DNA of 7,386 bases from Mediterranea massiliensis (GTDB lineage Bacteria; Bacteroidota; Bacteroidia; Bacteroidales; Bacteroidaceae), in the NCBI GenBank assembly GCA_958402075.1, contig CATXSD010000127.1, forward strand, positions 1-7,386, given 5' to 3'. Under the pieces are notes generated by a model, which did not search any database, was not told where the DNA came from, and saw only the letters and a program-made list of their open reading frames with translations. Below, piece by piece: positions 1 through 5,889 of the stretch. The position numbers and the translations under genes were made by a program. How positions within the stretch are numbered: position 1 is the stretch's first letter; the number at the start of each line of letters is the position of its first letter.

Positions 1-26
1 AGCCGGACAAAAATGGCCGTCCGGCT
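1..26 (+). terminator. hairpin, likely transposase terminator inside the presumed insertion sequence
   Basis: A perfect 8-bp stem (AGCCGGAC at 1-8 with GTCCGGCT at 19-26) encloses a 10-base loop and is followed by an A/T-rich stretch at 29-40. Read rightwards, this fits a terminator for a gene entering from the left, presumably the transposase. There is no uninterrupted T tract, so the call is moderate. Confidence 0.4.
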
Positions 27-55
27 CATGTTAAAATTTTCTTGGGACAGTAGTG
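1..55. mobile_element. probable terminal end of an insertion sequence, body off the left edge
   Basis: The reading frame of the neighbouring mobilisation-gene relic keeps its family-like sequence up to a His-Ile-Trp-Thr at 56-67 and then abruptly changes to an unrelated short tail ending in a stop at 26-28. The DNA from the junction leftwards, starting CACTACTGTCCCAAG on the minus strand, has the look of a transposon terminus, and a terminator-like hairpin lies just inside it. This is what an insertion sequence inserted into the gene would leave. No transposase is visible because the window ends. The element family cannot be assigned with certainty; an IS4-type element is only a guess from the look of the terminus. 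The outer boundary is uncertain by a few bases, and no target duplication can be checked. Confidence 0.4.
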
Positions 56-760
56 TGTCCAGATGTGGAGTGACGGGTTGTTGTAGTTCGGGATATTGAC
101 TCTGACAAGTTCCGCTCCGGATGACAGGCGGTATCGCTGAGGATTGGCCTTGCGGTCGAGCAGGTCTATCTACTTCCGCTGCCTGTCTATGACTGTATCT
201 TTCTCTTTTGACTGCAGCTCCGCTGCTTCAGCCCTGCGGATAGCCTTGGTTATCTCCGATTGATAGCCGTTCCGCAATTTCTCGATTTCCGACTTGTGCC
301 GCTCTTGCAACCGTGCCTTTTCTACCTGAAGTTCCTTAATCCGTTTATTGAGTTCTGCTATCTGTCTGTCCTTGTCTGCCAGTTCCTTCTTTGCCTTGGC
401 AAGGTCTCCCTTGCCGAACCATGCAAGAATAGTGTTCCTGCCTTCTTGCGCCTTCTCCACATCGGCCTGTAGCTTGGCTATATCCTCTTCGTATCGGATA
501 ACCTGCTGCCTGTAATATTCCGAGTTCGCCTGATGCTTGGCGGTAGAGCCGACAATTCCACGCTGCAACCCGAACGGTTTCATGGCCTTGGCATAGCTGT
601 TCTGGTATTCGTGCAGACGGCTACGCCGCATCACATCGTCCGCCGACAGACGGGGTCCGGACTTCGTTTCGTATTTCTTTTCGCCCTCCTGCTTCCTGCG
701 GATACGCTCTCCGGTTACAATGGGTACGACTGTGGCATGCAGGTGCGGAGTCTTAAACAT
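26..760 (-). pseudogene. MobV-family (Pre/Mob) relaxase, C-terminal relic
   Basis: MobV relaxases nick the transfer origin of small mobilisable plasmids and elements. The longest open piece (170-760, 196 residues) starts Met-Phe-Lys and enters at once the MobV metal-binding motif TPHLHATVVPIV, with the two histidines at residues 6 and 8. The linker after it and a charged coiled coil at about residues 85-195 (repeated Lys/Glu/Gln heptads such as KELADKDRQIAEL) match MobV C-termini. Full relaxases have roughly 100 or more residues before this motif, including the catalytic region; these are absent and the upstream sequence is unrelated. The frame closes with TAG at 170-172, but the same frame then stays open for 47 codons with family-like sequence (LDRKANPQRYRLSSG, later LHIWT), so the TAG is a nonsense mutation. 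Homology ends near 56 at the presumed insertion sequence. It cannot encode a working relaxase. That it is MobV is nearly sure; its element of origin is not known. Confidence 0.85.
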
Positions 761-860
761 TCGACCCTTATGTTTGAAACATAGGCGGGTCAGGGTTGAA
801 ACCGGGATTCGAAGCGGTTTTGATAGGATATAAAAAGCAGCAGCTTAAATGTAAACATAA

Positions 861-953
861 TTAACCACCACAAATTACAATCAGAAGAAACTGAAATATC
901 TCATCAAAAAAGTAGGTAGTTAGCTCCACCAAGTCCATAGTTACGTCGCTCAT
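861..953 (-). CDS. doubtful 30-residue ORF with seven-residue repeats
   Basis: An ATG at 951-953 opens a 30-codon frame ending in TAA at 861-863; the frame is open upstream as far as 1028. The predicted peptide begins MSDVTMDLVELTTYFFDE and ends in a hydrophobic stretch (FLLIVI) followed by Cys-Gly-Gly. The upstream 21-bp DNA repeats become seven-residue units in this frame (Leu-Thr-Thr, Val-Thr-Met, Leu-Thr-Thr). A purine-rich GGAGG (979-983 on the minus strand) lies 25 bases ahead of the ATG, too far for a normal ribosome site. I do not recognise a family. It may be a real short membrane-associated peptide, a relic of a longer gene, or a chance frame over DNA-level repeats. Confidence 0.2.
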   Translation of the reverse strand: MSDVTMDLVELTTYFFDEIFQFLLIVICGG

Positions 954-965
954 GTGGGTAGTTAG
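917..965. repeat. three TAGTTAG/C heptamers at exact 21-bp spacing
   Basis: TAGTTAG at 917-923, TAGTTAC at 938-944 and TAGTTAG at 959-965 start 21 bp apart, which is two helical turns, so the same face of the DNA is presented three times. The outer copies extend to a near match (GTAGGTAGTTAG at 912-923 against GTGGGTAGTTAG at 954-965). Such phasing is seen in iterons and in arm-type sites of recombinases. It could equally be seven-codon periodicity of a coding sequence on the minus strand, since 21 is also 7 x 3. Confidence 0.5.
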
Positions 966-981
966 GTCTCGGAAAGTTCCT

Positions 982-1044
982 CCTTTCCCCAGCTTAAACG
1001 ATTGCTTTAGGCTGGGCAAAAGAAACGTTTAAGCTAGGGAAAGG
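982..1044. repeat. 19-bp inverted repeat with one mismatch, 25-base loop
   Basis: The left arm at 982-1000 (CCTTTCCCCAGCTTAAACG) and the right arm at 1026-1044 are reverse complements except at one position. The loop at 1001-1025 holds a degenerate direct copy of the right arm (CTTTAGGCTGGG near 1005-1016 against GTTTAAGCTAGG at 1027-1038), so the unit is present three times. On the minus strand the hairpin starts 12 bases after the stop of the debranching-enzyme gene and could act as a 3' stabiliser or terminator, but it lacks a T tract. A fourth short match, CAGCTTAAA, lies at 841-849. Confidence 0.6.
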
Positions 1045-1055
1045 AATCAATGTCA

Positions 1056-3209
1056 TCAGTACGTCAATGCCTCCTCGTGGTACGTGTCGAAGCACGGATA
1101 GTGCTCCAGCGGGCGGGGTTGGCAGAAGTCCACGCCCTGGAATATCGGATTGGGTGCGGCAGACTGGGGCAGGATGAGATTGACCTTGGCATCCTCACCT
1201 TCGAGGCGGACGTCGAACTTGCCGTCCTTATACGTGTAGTAGAGCGTGCCGCGACCTATCTTGACCGAAGTCTGCAGTTCGGTGATTTCGGCGGGCAGCT
1301 TGGGTTCGACGGTCACCGTGCCGCTCATCAGGTCGGGACGGATGCCGAGGAAGTACTGGTACCACACGCGCAACTGTTCGGAGTTGCTCCACGCCTGCAG
1401 GAAGGTGCCCGAACGGCCTGCCCACGACTTTCCTTCGCGCGGATGGGCATCGGCATTCTCGCTGAGACTGCCCACGGCGCCTTCGTGAAGGGCCTGGCGG
1501 TTCATGTTCTGGAAGAGTTTCCACGCCGTCTCCTGCTGGCCGTACTCAATCATACGCTGCATGGCGATGCCGTTGTTCCACAACCAGACGGTACCATTGT
1601 GATAGGCGTCGTCCTTGTGATAGTAGTGCCAGTTCTCGTGCTGCGGATGGAACTGGAGGTCCCATTGCGCCAATGAGGCGACACCCCAGGGGTAGACCAG
1701 CTCCTCCCACACGCGGCGGGTGACGCGCTGCTTGAAGTCGTCGTCGGCTATCAGCTCGAAGCAGTAGAGCTGGTTAGGGCGGTACTGGAGGTCGGGCGTG
1801 CCGTCGGCATTCAGGTGGTCGTAGATGAGGAGGCTGTCCTTGTTACAGTAGTCGGCCTCGAAGTTGCGGGCCAGGCGTACGGCGGCCTCGTGCCAGGCCT
1901 CGGCGTGGGGCGCGTCGTCCATCAGACGGGCCAGGTGAGCGCCCGCTTCCAGCTGCTTGTACCACAGGTACTGGATGTCGTTGGCACGGTTGCCGCGAGG
2001 CGAGCCGGGGATACCGTTGCGCTTCACGTCCATCCACGTGTCGGCATCAGCGTGCAGCAGGTAGCCCTTCTCGTCCGTGTGATGACGCAAGCTCTGGTCG
2101 ATGCTGAGGACGACGGAGGGATAGATGTCGCGCAGGAAGCTGCGGTCGCCCGAGTAGCGGAGCAGTTCCTCGGCCTCGATGACGTAGCGCGGCGTGCCGT
2201 CGGCGGTGTTGTAGAGAATGCCCTCCAGGTTGGCACGGTTTGGGATGCGGCCGCAGGTGACGGACAGGGTGTCGCGGTCCTGCAACTTGGCGAAGTCCTT
2301 CAGGATGTCCTTGGTCACGTCAAACTGACCCGTGACGAGCGTGGCGCCCGGCATGGCAATGAACATGTCGCGACCCCAATATTCGTTGAACCACGGCAGA
2401 CCGGCATAGATGCCCTTACCCTGCTGTTCGGTGATGAGCTCGTCCATGGTCAACGTCAGCCAAGCCAAAGCCTTATCCAGCTCGGGCAGGTTGGTGTGCA
2501 GCGGATTGTTTTCGGTTATCAGGCGGTTCATGCGTGCCTTGCGCCGGGCCAGCCAGTCCGCCCCCTCCTTCCGATAGCCGGCGATGAGCGAGTCGCAATG
2601 CGCCTCCGTGCCATAGGCAATGAGGAAACCTTCGGCCGATGCGGGTGCCTGCATACGGTTGTCCTTAAAACGGATGGCCACGGGGTTCAAAGGAACAACC
2701 TTCAGGCGATTGTTCTCCGCTTCCTGCGGTGTGTAGCAGAGGGCGTCAGCGCGGCGGTCGGCATCCTTCAGCAGCGTTTCATTGAGCGCGATGCCGATGC
2801 TGTCTCCCTGCACAGCATCTACAGTGATGCTCAGGATGGCGCGGTCGTCCACCATCGCCAGCGTCTCGACGGCATTCGCCCAGCGGCGCTCCAGGCGGTC
2901 GGGATAAACGCAGACCTGCGCATCGCGGCGCAACAGGGGCGCGCCGTCCACCGTCAGCGCGTAGTCCGACAGGATGCGGCGCTTGGCCTGGTTCCATCCG
3001 GCATACCAGTCCGTGGGCTCGTCCTGATGGGTACGTCCGTACCAGTAACCCGCCTTCTTGTCGGTGTAGGAATATTCGCGATTTGCTTCGGGAGCGACCT
3101 CCACGCCCAGCTCGTCAACCGTCAGTGCCGGGATGGAAGTTGTCTTGTCTGCCACCCCGCACGACATCAGCACGGGCACGGCCAAAAGGGTGAGATAACG
3201 ATGTTTCAT
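1056..3209 (-). CDS. lipoprotein of the glycogen debranching enzyme C-terminal family (amylo-alpha-1,6-glucosidase-like)
   Basis: This 717-residue protein resembles the GDE_C (GH133-type) catalytic domain, an alpha/alpha barrel that in characterised members removes alpha-1,6-linked glucose from glycogen or starch branches. Family motifs are GLPWFNEYWGRDMFIAMPG (about residues 270-288), RYVIEAEELLRY (341-352), DADTWMD followed by GIPGSPRG (388-406), a YRPNQLYCFE segment (476-485) and a C-terminal AWSNSEQL segment. In many members the stretch after the SPR motif reads Val-Glu-Ile; here it is Asn-Asp-Ile, hinting at a divergent substrate site. Residues 1-17 (MKHRYLTLLAVPVLMSC) form a lipoprotein signal with Cys17 as the lipidation site, which decides the start; the frame runs 12 codons further up to 3245. 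No acidic surface-export signal follows Cys17, so a periplasm-facing lipoprotein is inferred. No susC/susD or other sugar genes are adjacent. Family is confident; exact linkage is not. Confidence 0.85.
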   Translation of the reverse strand: MKHRYLTLLAVPVLMSCGVADKTTSIPALTVDELGVEVAPEANREYSYTDKKAGYWYGRTHQDEPTDWYAGWNQAKRRILSDYALTVDGAPLLRRDAQVCVYPDRLERRWANAVETLAMVDDRAILSITVDAVQGDSIGIALNETLLKDADRRADALCYTPQEAENNRLKVVPLNPVAIRFKDNRMQAPASAEGFLIAYGTEAHCDSLIAGYRKEGADWLARRKARMNRLITENNPLHTNLPELDKALAWLTLTMDELITEQQGKGIYAGLPWFNEYWGRDMFIAMPGATLVTGQFDVTKDILKDFAKLQDRDTLSVTCGRIPNRANLEGILYNTADGTPRYVIEAEELLRYSGDRSFLRDIYPSVVLSIDQSLRHHTDEKGYLLHADADTWMDVKRNGIPGSPRGNRANDIQYLWYKQLEAGAHLARLMDDAPHAEAWHEAAVRLARNFEADYCNKDSLLIYDHLNADGTPDLQYRPNQLYCFELIADDDFKQRVTRRVWEELVYPWGVASLAQWDLQFHPQHENWHYYHKDDAYHNGTVWLWNNGIAMQRMIEYGQQETAWKLFQNMNRQALHEGAVGSLSENADAHPREGKSWAGRSGTFLQAWSNSEQLRVWYQYFLGIRPDLMSGTVTVEPKLPAEITELQTSVKIGRGTLYYTYKDGKFDVRLEGEDAKVNLILPQSAAPNPIFQGVDFCQPRPLEHYPCFDTYHEEALTY

Positions 3210-3285
3210 GGTGTATAATATTTTTCCTTTCATTTCTGTCTGCAATGATAAGAAAAATACGGTAAAACCACTTCAACTCCCTGCA

Positions 3286-3312
3286 CAAACTATTCGCTCG
3301 GGCATAAGCAAA
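3286..3312 (-). promoter_or_regulatory. weak candidate promoter for the debranching-enzyme gene
   Basis: On the minus strand TTTG (3309-3312) is followed after 16 bases by TAGTTTG (3286-3292), an imperfect form of the Bacteroidota -33 TTTG / -7 TAnnTTTG pair with one base missing from the -7 box and a short spacer. It lies about 77 bases ahead of the lipoprotein start codon. No clear terminator separates the upstream SDR gene, so read-through from that unit is also possible. Confidence 0.25.
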
Positions 3313-3339
3313 CGTTTTCGACACACTGACGCTATTGCA

Positions 3340-4158
3340 TCATTCTCCATAAAAATAAGCGGCCGTAGCTCCACCGTCCACCAGGAAATCACTTCCCGTG
3401 ATAAAGGCCCCCCGGCTTCCCATCAACAGTTCAGCAACGTTTGCCACTTCATCGGCCGTTCCGGGACGCCCTGCGGGGCAATGAGCAAACATGTTCTTGT
3501 AGAACTCACCCCGCGGTCCGTTGAACTCGTCGATGGCAAGCGGCGTGACGATGATACCGGGCGAAATGGAATTGATGCGGGCCCCGCGCTTGCCCCATTT
3601 CACGGCTTCTGCCATCACCCTTTTCACATTACAACGTTTTGCCAACTGATAGGCGTGAAGTGTGCCGCGGATATTGCGGGGCCGCAGCACTTCGAGACTC
3701 AGCAGTTCTTCAGTCGGTGTACAAGCCAGCAGTCTGTCTGTTTCCGCTCCAAGTGCCGGTAACCGGTGTCCCGACTGGCTGGAAACCGTGATGCCTGCCC
3801 CGCCCGGCTTAATGACCTTTCCGACTTCCTCCAGCAGAACAGCCGTGCCGTACAAATCGACCTGAAGTATCGTTTCAATAGAAGCTTGTGAGGGTGAAAC
3901 TCCGGCAGCATTGACCAGCATGGCAATCTCCCCATGTTGACCTGCTGTATCTATCAGTCCGAGGATTGCCCGACGGTCCGACAAATCCATTTCAACAGGG
4001 ACGGTATCAAATCCTGCTTTGTTCATGATATCGGATATCGTTTCCGCATTCTTCACGCACTTGTCACCGATGATTATCTTCATACCGTATCCCATACGTC
4101 GGGCGACAGCCATCCCGATTTGCCCGGCTCCGGTCAGTATCATAACATCTTTTTTCAT
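3340..4158 (-). CDS. SDR-family NAD(P)-dependent oxidoreductase
   Basis: A 272-residue short-chain dehydrogenase/reductase, expected to be cytoplasmic, that interconverts a carbonyl and an alcohol. The dinucleotide loop is TGAGQIG (residues 9-15), shorter than the classical TGxxxGxG. Asp32 at the end of strand 2 suggests NAD(H) preference. Asp58 and the NAAG motif (83-86) are in place. The catalytic serine is in the VSSQSG segment (125-130) and the Tyr-Lys pair is Y170-x3-K174. ISPGIIVTPL (198-207) and the C-terminal ITGSDFLVDGG (253-263) are typical. Serine and tyrosine are some 40 residues apart rather than the usual dozen or so, because of an inserted segment (131-165, TPTEELLSLEVLRP). This layout occurs in a known SDR subgroup of unassigned substrate. 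A purine-rich GAAGAGGA precedes the ATG. It starts 12 bases after the flavodoxin stop, so the two genes are very probably one operon. Confidence 0.9.
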   Translation of the reverse strand: MKKDVMILTGAGQIGMAVARRMGYGMKIIIGDKCVKNAETISDIMNKAGFDTVPVEMDLSDRRAILGLIDTAGQHGEIAMLVNAAGVSPSQASIETILQVDLYGTAVLLEEVGKVIKPGGAGITVSSQSGHRLPALGAETDRLLACTPTEELLSLEVLRPRNIRGTLHAYQLAKRCNVKRVMAEAVKWGKRGARINSISPGIIVTPLAIDEFNGPRGEFYKNMFAHCPAGRPGTADEVANVAELLMGSRGAFITGSDFLVDGGATAAYFYGE

Positions 4159-4170
4159 TGCTCGTCCTCT

Positions 4171-4794
4171 TCAATATTTCAGTTTGTCCAGCCAATTTTT
4201 CACACTCTTCCCAGCCTGTTCGTGGGCGTTTTGTGCAGTCGCTCCACGCACCGCCAAACCTTCCAGCACAATAGCCCCCCTACATGCCTTCTTCAGCTTG
4301 CTTTCCGTACCGGACAGTCCGCTTCCTTCGTGCGTACAGAACGGGATGACCGTCTTTCTCTGCCAGTCATGCTTCTCAATAAAGGTATAAACGGGCATCG
4401 GCATATCTCCCCACCAATTAGGATAACCGATAAAAATCACATCATAATCCGATACCGTTACATCTCCTTTAATGGCAGGGCGGGCTTTGGCAGCCAGCTC
4501 CTGTTTGGCCACTTCCGTGCATTCCGTGTAACTGTCGGGATAAGGCGTCACCGGTTCGATACGATAAAGGTGAGCGCCTGTTTCGGCCGCTATCATTTCA
4601 GCAACGATGTGAGTATTTCCTTTCTCAATGTGTCCTACGGCATAATTCTCGCCGGTCCGTGAGAAGAATGCCACGAGTGTTTTCTTCGTTTTCATATCTT
4701 GTTCCTTCCTTTGATGATTTTGCGCACACGATGTACATGGCAGCATAACAAGTAATATTGTAAATACCAATATAATCCGTTTATTAGAATTCAA
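4171..4794 (-). CDS. flavodoxin-family protein with lipoprotein signal
   Basis: A 207-residue protein of the Flavodoxin_4 type, which binds FMN and shuttles electrons. The phosphate loop is SRTGEN (residues 45-50), followed by GNT (59-61), the isoalloxazine-side segment GYPNWWGDMP (123-132) and FCTHEGSGLSGT (152-163). Residues 1-23 read as a lipoprotein signal: charged NKR, the hydrophobic IILVFTILLVMLP, then CTSC with Cys23 as the lipid site, implying an exported form. The only start that includes this signal is TTG at 4792-4794, directly after an in-frame TAA and without a ribosome site. An ATG at 4693-4695 (residue 34) has a strong purine-rich AAAGGAAGGAACAAG just ahead and would give a 174-residue cytoplasmic flavodoxin, a natural partner for the cytoplasmic SDR. 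The stop and family are firm; the start is open. It is first gene of the operon. Confidence 0.85.
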   Translation of the reverse strand: MNSNKRIILVFTILLVMLPCTSCAQNHQRKEQDMKTKKTLVAFFSRTGENYAVGHIEKGNTHIVAEMIAAETGAHLYRIEPVTPYPDSYTECTEVAKQELAAKARPAIKGDVTVSDYDVIFIGYPNWWGDMPMPVYTFIEKHDWQRKTVIPFCTHEGSGLSGTESKLKKACRGAIVLEGLAVRGATAQNAHEQAGKSVKNWLDKLKY

Positions 4795-4797
4795 TTA

Positions 4798-4805
4798 CAA
4801 AATTA
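4798..4805 (-). promoter_or_regulatory. -7 box (TAATTTTG) for the flavodoxin-SDR operon
   Basis: TAATTTTG on the minus strand matches the Bacteroidota -7 consensus TAnnTTTG exactly. No good TTTG is seen at the usual -33 distance, as expected for an activator-dependent promoter. The implied transcript start, near 4790-4794, coincides with or removes the TTG start codon of the flavodoxin, which bears on the choice of start. Confidence 0.45.
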
Positions 4806-4833
4806 GTTGGTTCATAACTGCCTGTTGTTATAC

Positions 4834-4866
4834 AAAACACGGATACTCTTCACAAAAACACGGATA
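4834..4866. promoter_or_regulatory. direct-repeat operator, probable AraC-family binding site
   Basis: AAAACACGGATA occurs at 4834-4845 and again, without a mismatch, at 4855-4866, an offset of exactly 21 bp. AraC-family dimers classically bind two direct half-sites about 21 bp apart. Relative to the flavodoxin -7 box the repeats fall roughly 40-75 bp upstream of the predicted start, the usual activator position; relative to the regulator's own promoter they lie roughly 50-85 bp upstream. A partial third copy, CACGGTA, is at 4875-4881 but out of register. Binding by the adjacent regulator is inferred from position. Confidence 0.6.
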
Positions 4867-4903
4867 TTGTTTCGCACGGTATGGGAATGCCAGGAATGTT
4901 CCT

Positions 4904-4911
4904 TACCTTTG
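4904..4911 (+). promoter_or_regulatory. -7 box (TACCTTTG) for the AraC-family regulator gene
   Basis: TACCTTTG matches TAnnTTTG exactly and lies 25 bases before the ATG at 4937, giving an expected leader of about 20 bases. No clear TTTG at the -33 distance is seen. A Shine-Dalgarno sequence is not evident, which is common in Bacteroides. Confidence 0.55.
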
Positions 4912-4936
4912 TAAGAGTAACTTCAATGGAAATAAT

Positions 4937-5842
4937 ATGAAGCATACTTTATTGAATATAGAAACGATAACGGAATATGACGATATGCTTGGTGTGGAAA
5001 CCCTACATCCGCAAGTCAGTGTAATAAACCTGTCGAAAGCCAAACCCATGCGCCACATGCGACATACGTTCAGCTTCTACGTGATATTTCTGAAAGACGA
5101 AAAAAATTGTGACCTGATATACGGCCGCCAACGATATGATTATCAAAAAGGGTCAGTCGTATGTCTGGCTCCGGGACAAGTTATCGGTATTGACGACACA
5201 GGAGAAGAATTCCACCCCAAAGGCTATGCGCTGTGTTTCCATCCCGACCTGATTCATGGCACTAACCTCGGACGCAGCATGAAAGAATACACTTTCTTCT
5301 CTTACGAAGTCAACGAGGCATTGCATCTTTCGGAACGGGAACGCATGATATTCATTGACTGCCTAATGAAGATTCAGGAAGAACTCCAACACTCCATAGA
5401 CCGGCTGAGCAAGCGGCTGATTGCAAACAACATCGAACTGCTGCTCAATTATTGCCTCCGCTTCTACGAACGCCAGTTCACAACGAGACAAAACGTGAAC
5501 CGCGACATTCTGACCCGCTTTGAAACTCTGCTCGACAATTACTATACAGGTGACAACGCCTTGCAGGAAGGAGTGCCTACTGTGAAATACTGCGCTGACA
5601 AACTTTGCCTTTCGCCCAATTACTTCGGCGATCTGATCAAGAAAGAAACAGGGAAAACGGCTTTAGAATGGATACAAAACAAAATCATCAGTATAGCAAA
5701 AGAACGGCTACTTCTCCCCTCCGACTCCATCAGCCAAATTGCCTACAGCCTCGGGTTCCAATATCCTCAGCATTTTACACGGGTATTCAAAAGGATGACC
5801 GGAATGACTCCCAATGAGTACAGGGAAAAAGTTAATGTGTGA
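4937..5842 (+). CDS. AraC/XylS-family transcriptional regulator
   Basis: A 301-residue regulator of the usual length for the family. Residues about 25-130 form a beta-rich, cupin-like sensory domain (for example YDYQKGSVVCLAPGQVIGI at 67-85), and 140-180 is a helical linker, probably for dimerisation. The DNA-binding domain occupies about 190-298: the first helix-turn-helix is around VKYCADKLCLSPNYFGDLIKK (216-236) and the second around ISQIAYSLGFQYPQHFTRVFK (265-285), closed by the family signature GMTPNEYR (289-296). Cys224 and several other cysteines are present, but nothing shows redox sensing. The gene is divergent from the flavodoxin-SDR operon across a 142-bp spacer with a two-site direct repeat, so it probably controls that operon and perhaps itself. 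The inducer is unknown. The ATG at 4937 fits the predicted leader; an ATG at 4926 is out of frame. Confidence 0.92.
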   Translation: MKHTLLNIETITEYDDMLGVETLHPQVSVINLSKAKPMRHMRHTFSFYVIFLKDEKNCDLIYGRQRYDYQKGSVVCLAPGQVIGIDDTGEEFHPKGYALCFHPDLIHGTNLGRSMKEYTFFSYEVNEALHLSERERMIFIDCLMKIQEELQHSIDRLSKRLIANNIELLLNYCLRFYERQFTTRQNVNRDILTRFETLLDNYYTGDNALQEGVPTVKYCADKLCLSPNYFGDLIKKETGKTALEWIQNKIISIAKERLLLPSDSISQIAYSLGFQYPQHFTRVFKRMTGMTPNEYREKVNV

Positions 5843-5857
5843 AAGTGATCATTTTCA
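5840..5857. repeat. 18-bp near-perfect palindrome over the regulator stop codon
   Basis: TGAAAGTGATCATTTTCA is self-complementary except for one G/T pair and is centred on TGATCA. Its first three bases are the TGA stop of the AraC-family gene. It could be a protein-binding palindrome or a small hairpin; no function is shown. Confidence 0.35.
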
Positions 5858-5889
5858 TGGGATGTTTGCGAAAAAGGAATAAAAAATAG

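Noticed and set aside
170..760. The 196-residue frame as an intact gene
   Set aside because: It starts in the middle of the relaxase metal-binding motif region and its stop is followed by in-frame family-like sequence, so it is a fragment.
982..1044. Inverted repeat as an invertible promoter or phase-variation switch
   Set aside because: The 25-base segment between the arms is too short for a usual invertible promoter, holds no TAnnTTTG box, and no recombinase gene is nearby in the window.
1050..1676. Plus-strand open frame of 208 codons
   Set aside because: Antisense to the 3' part of the same enzyme gene, with no recognisable motif; treated as a shadow.
1815..3218. Long plus-strand open frame of 467 codons
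   Set aside because: It lies antisense to the debranching-enzyme gene, whose motifs and signal peptide are clear. Long antisense frames are common opposite GC-rich genes, and this one has low-complexity Val/Gly/Arg/Ala-rich composition without a recognisable domain.
3208..3762. Plus-strand open frame across the promoter region and the SDR gene
   Set aside because: Mostly antisense to the SDR coding sequence; the translation is Cys/Ser/His-rich and lacks any domain.
3934..4662. Plus-strand open frame of 242 codons over the SDR and flavodoxin genes
   Set aside because: It spans the junction of two well-supported minus-strand genes and has no family-like features.
3340..5842. Base-composition shift as proof that the AraC/flavodoxin/SDR block was acquired by transfer
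   Set aside because: Single-line samples I counted gave about 48-53% G+C here against about 58% in the enzyme gene, which is suggestive but far too small a sample to support transfer.
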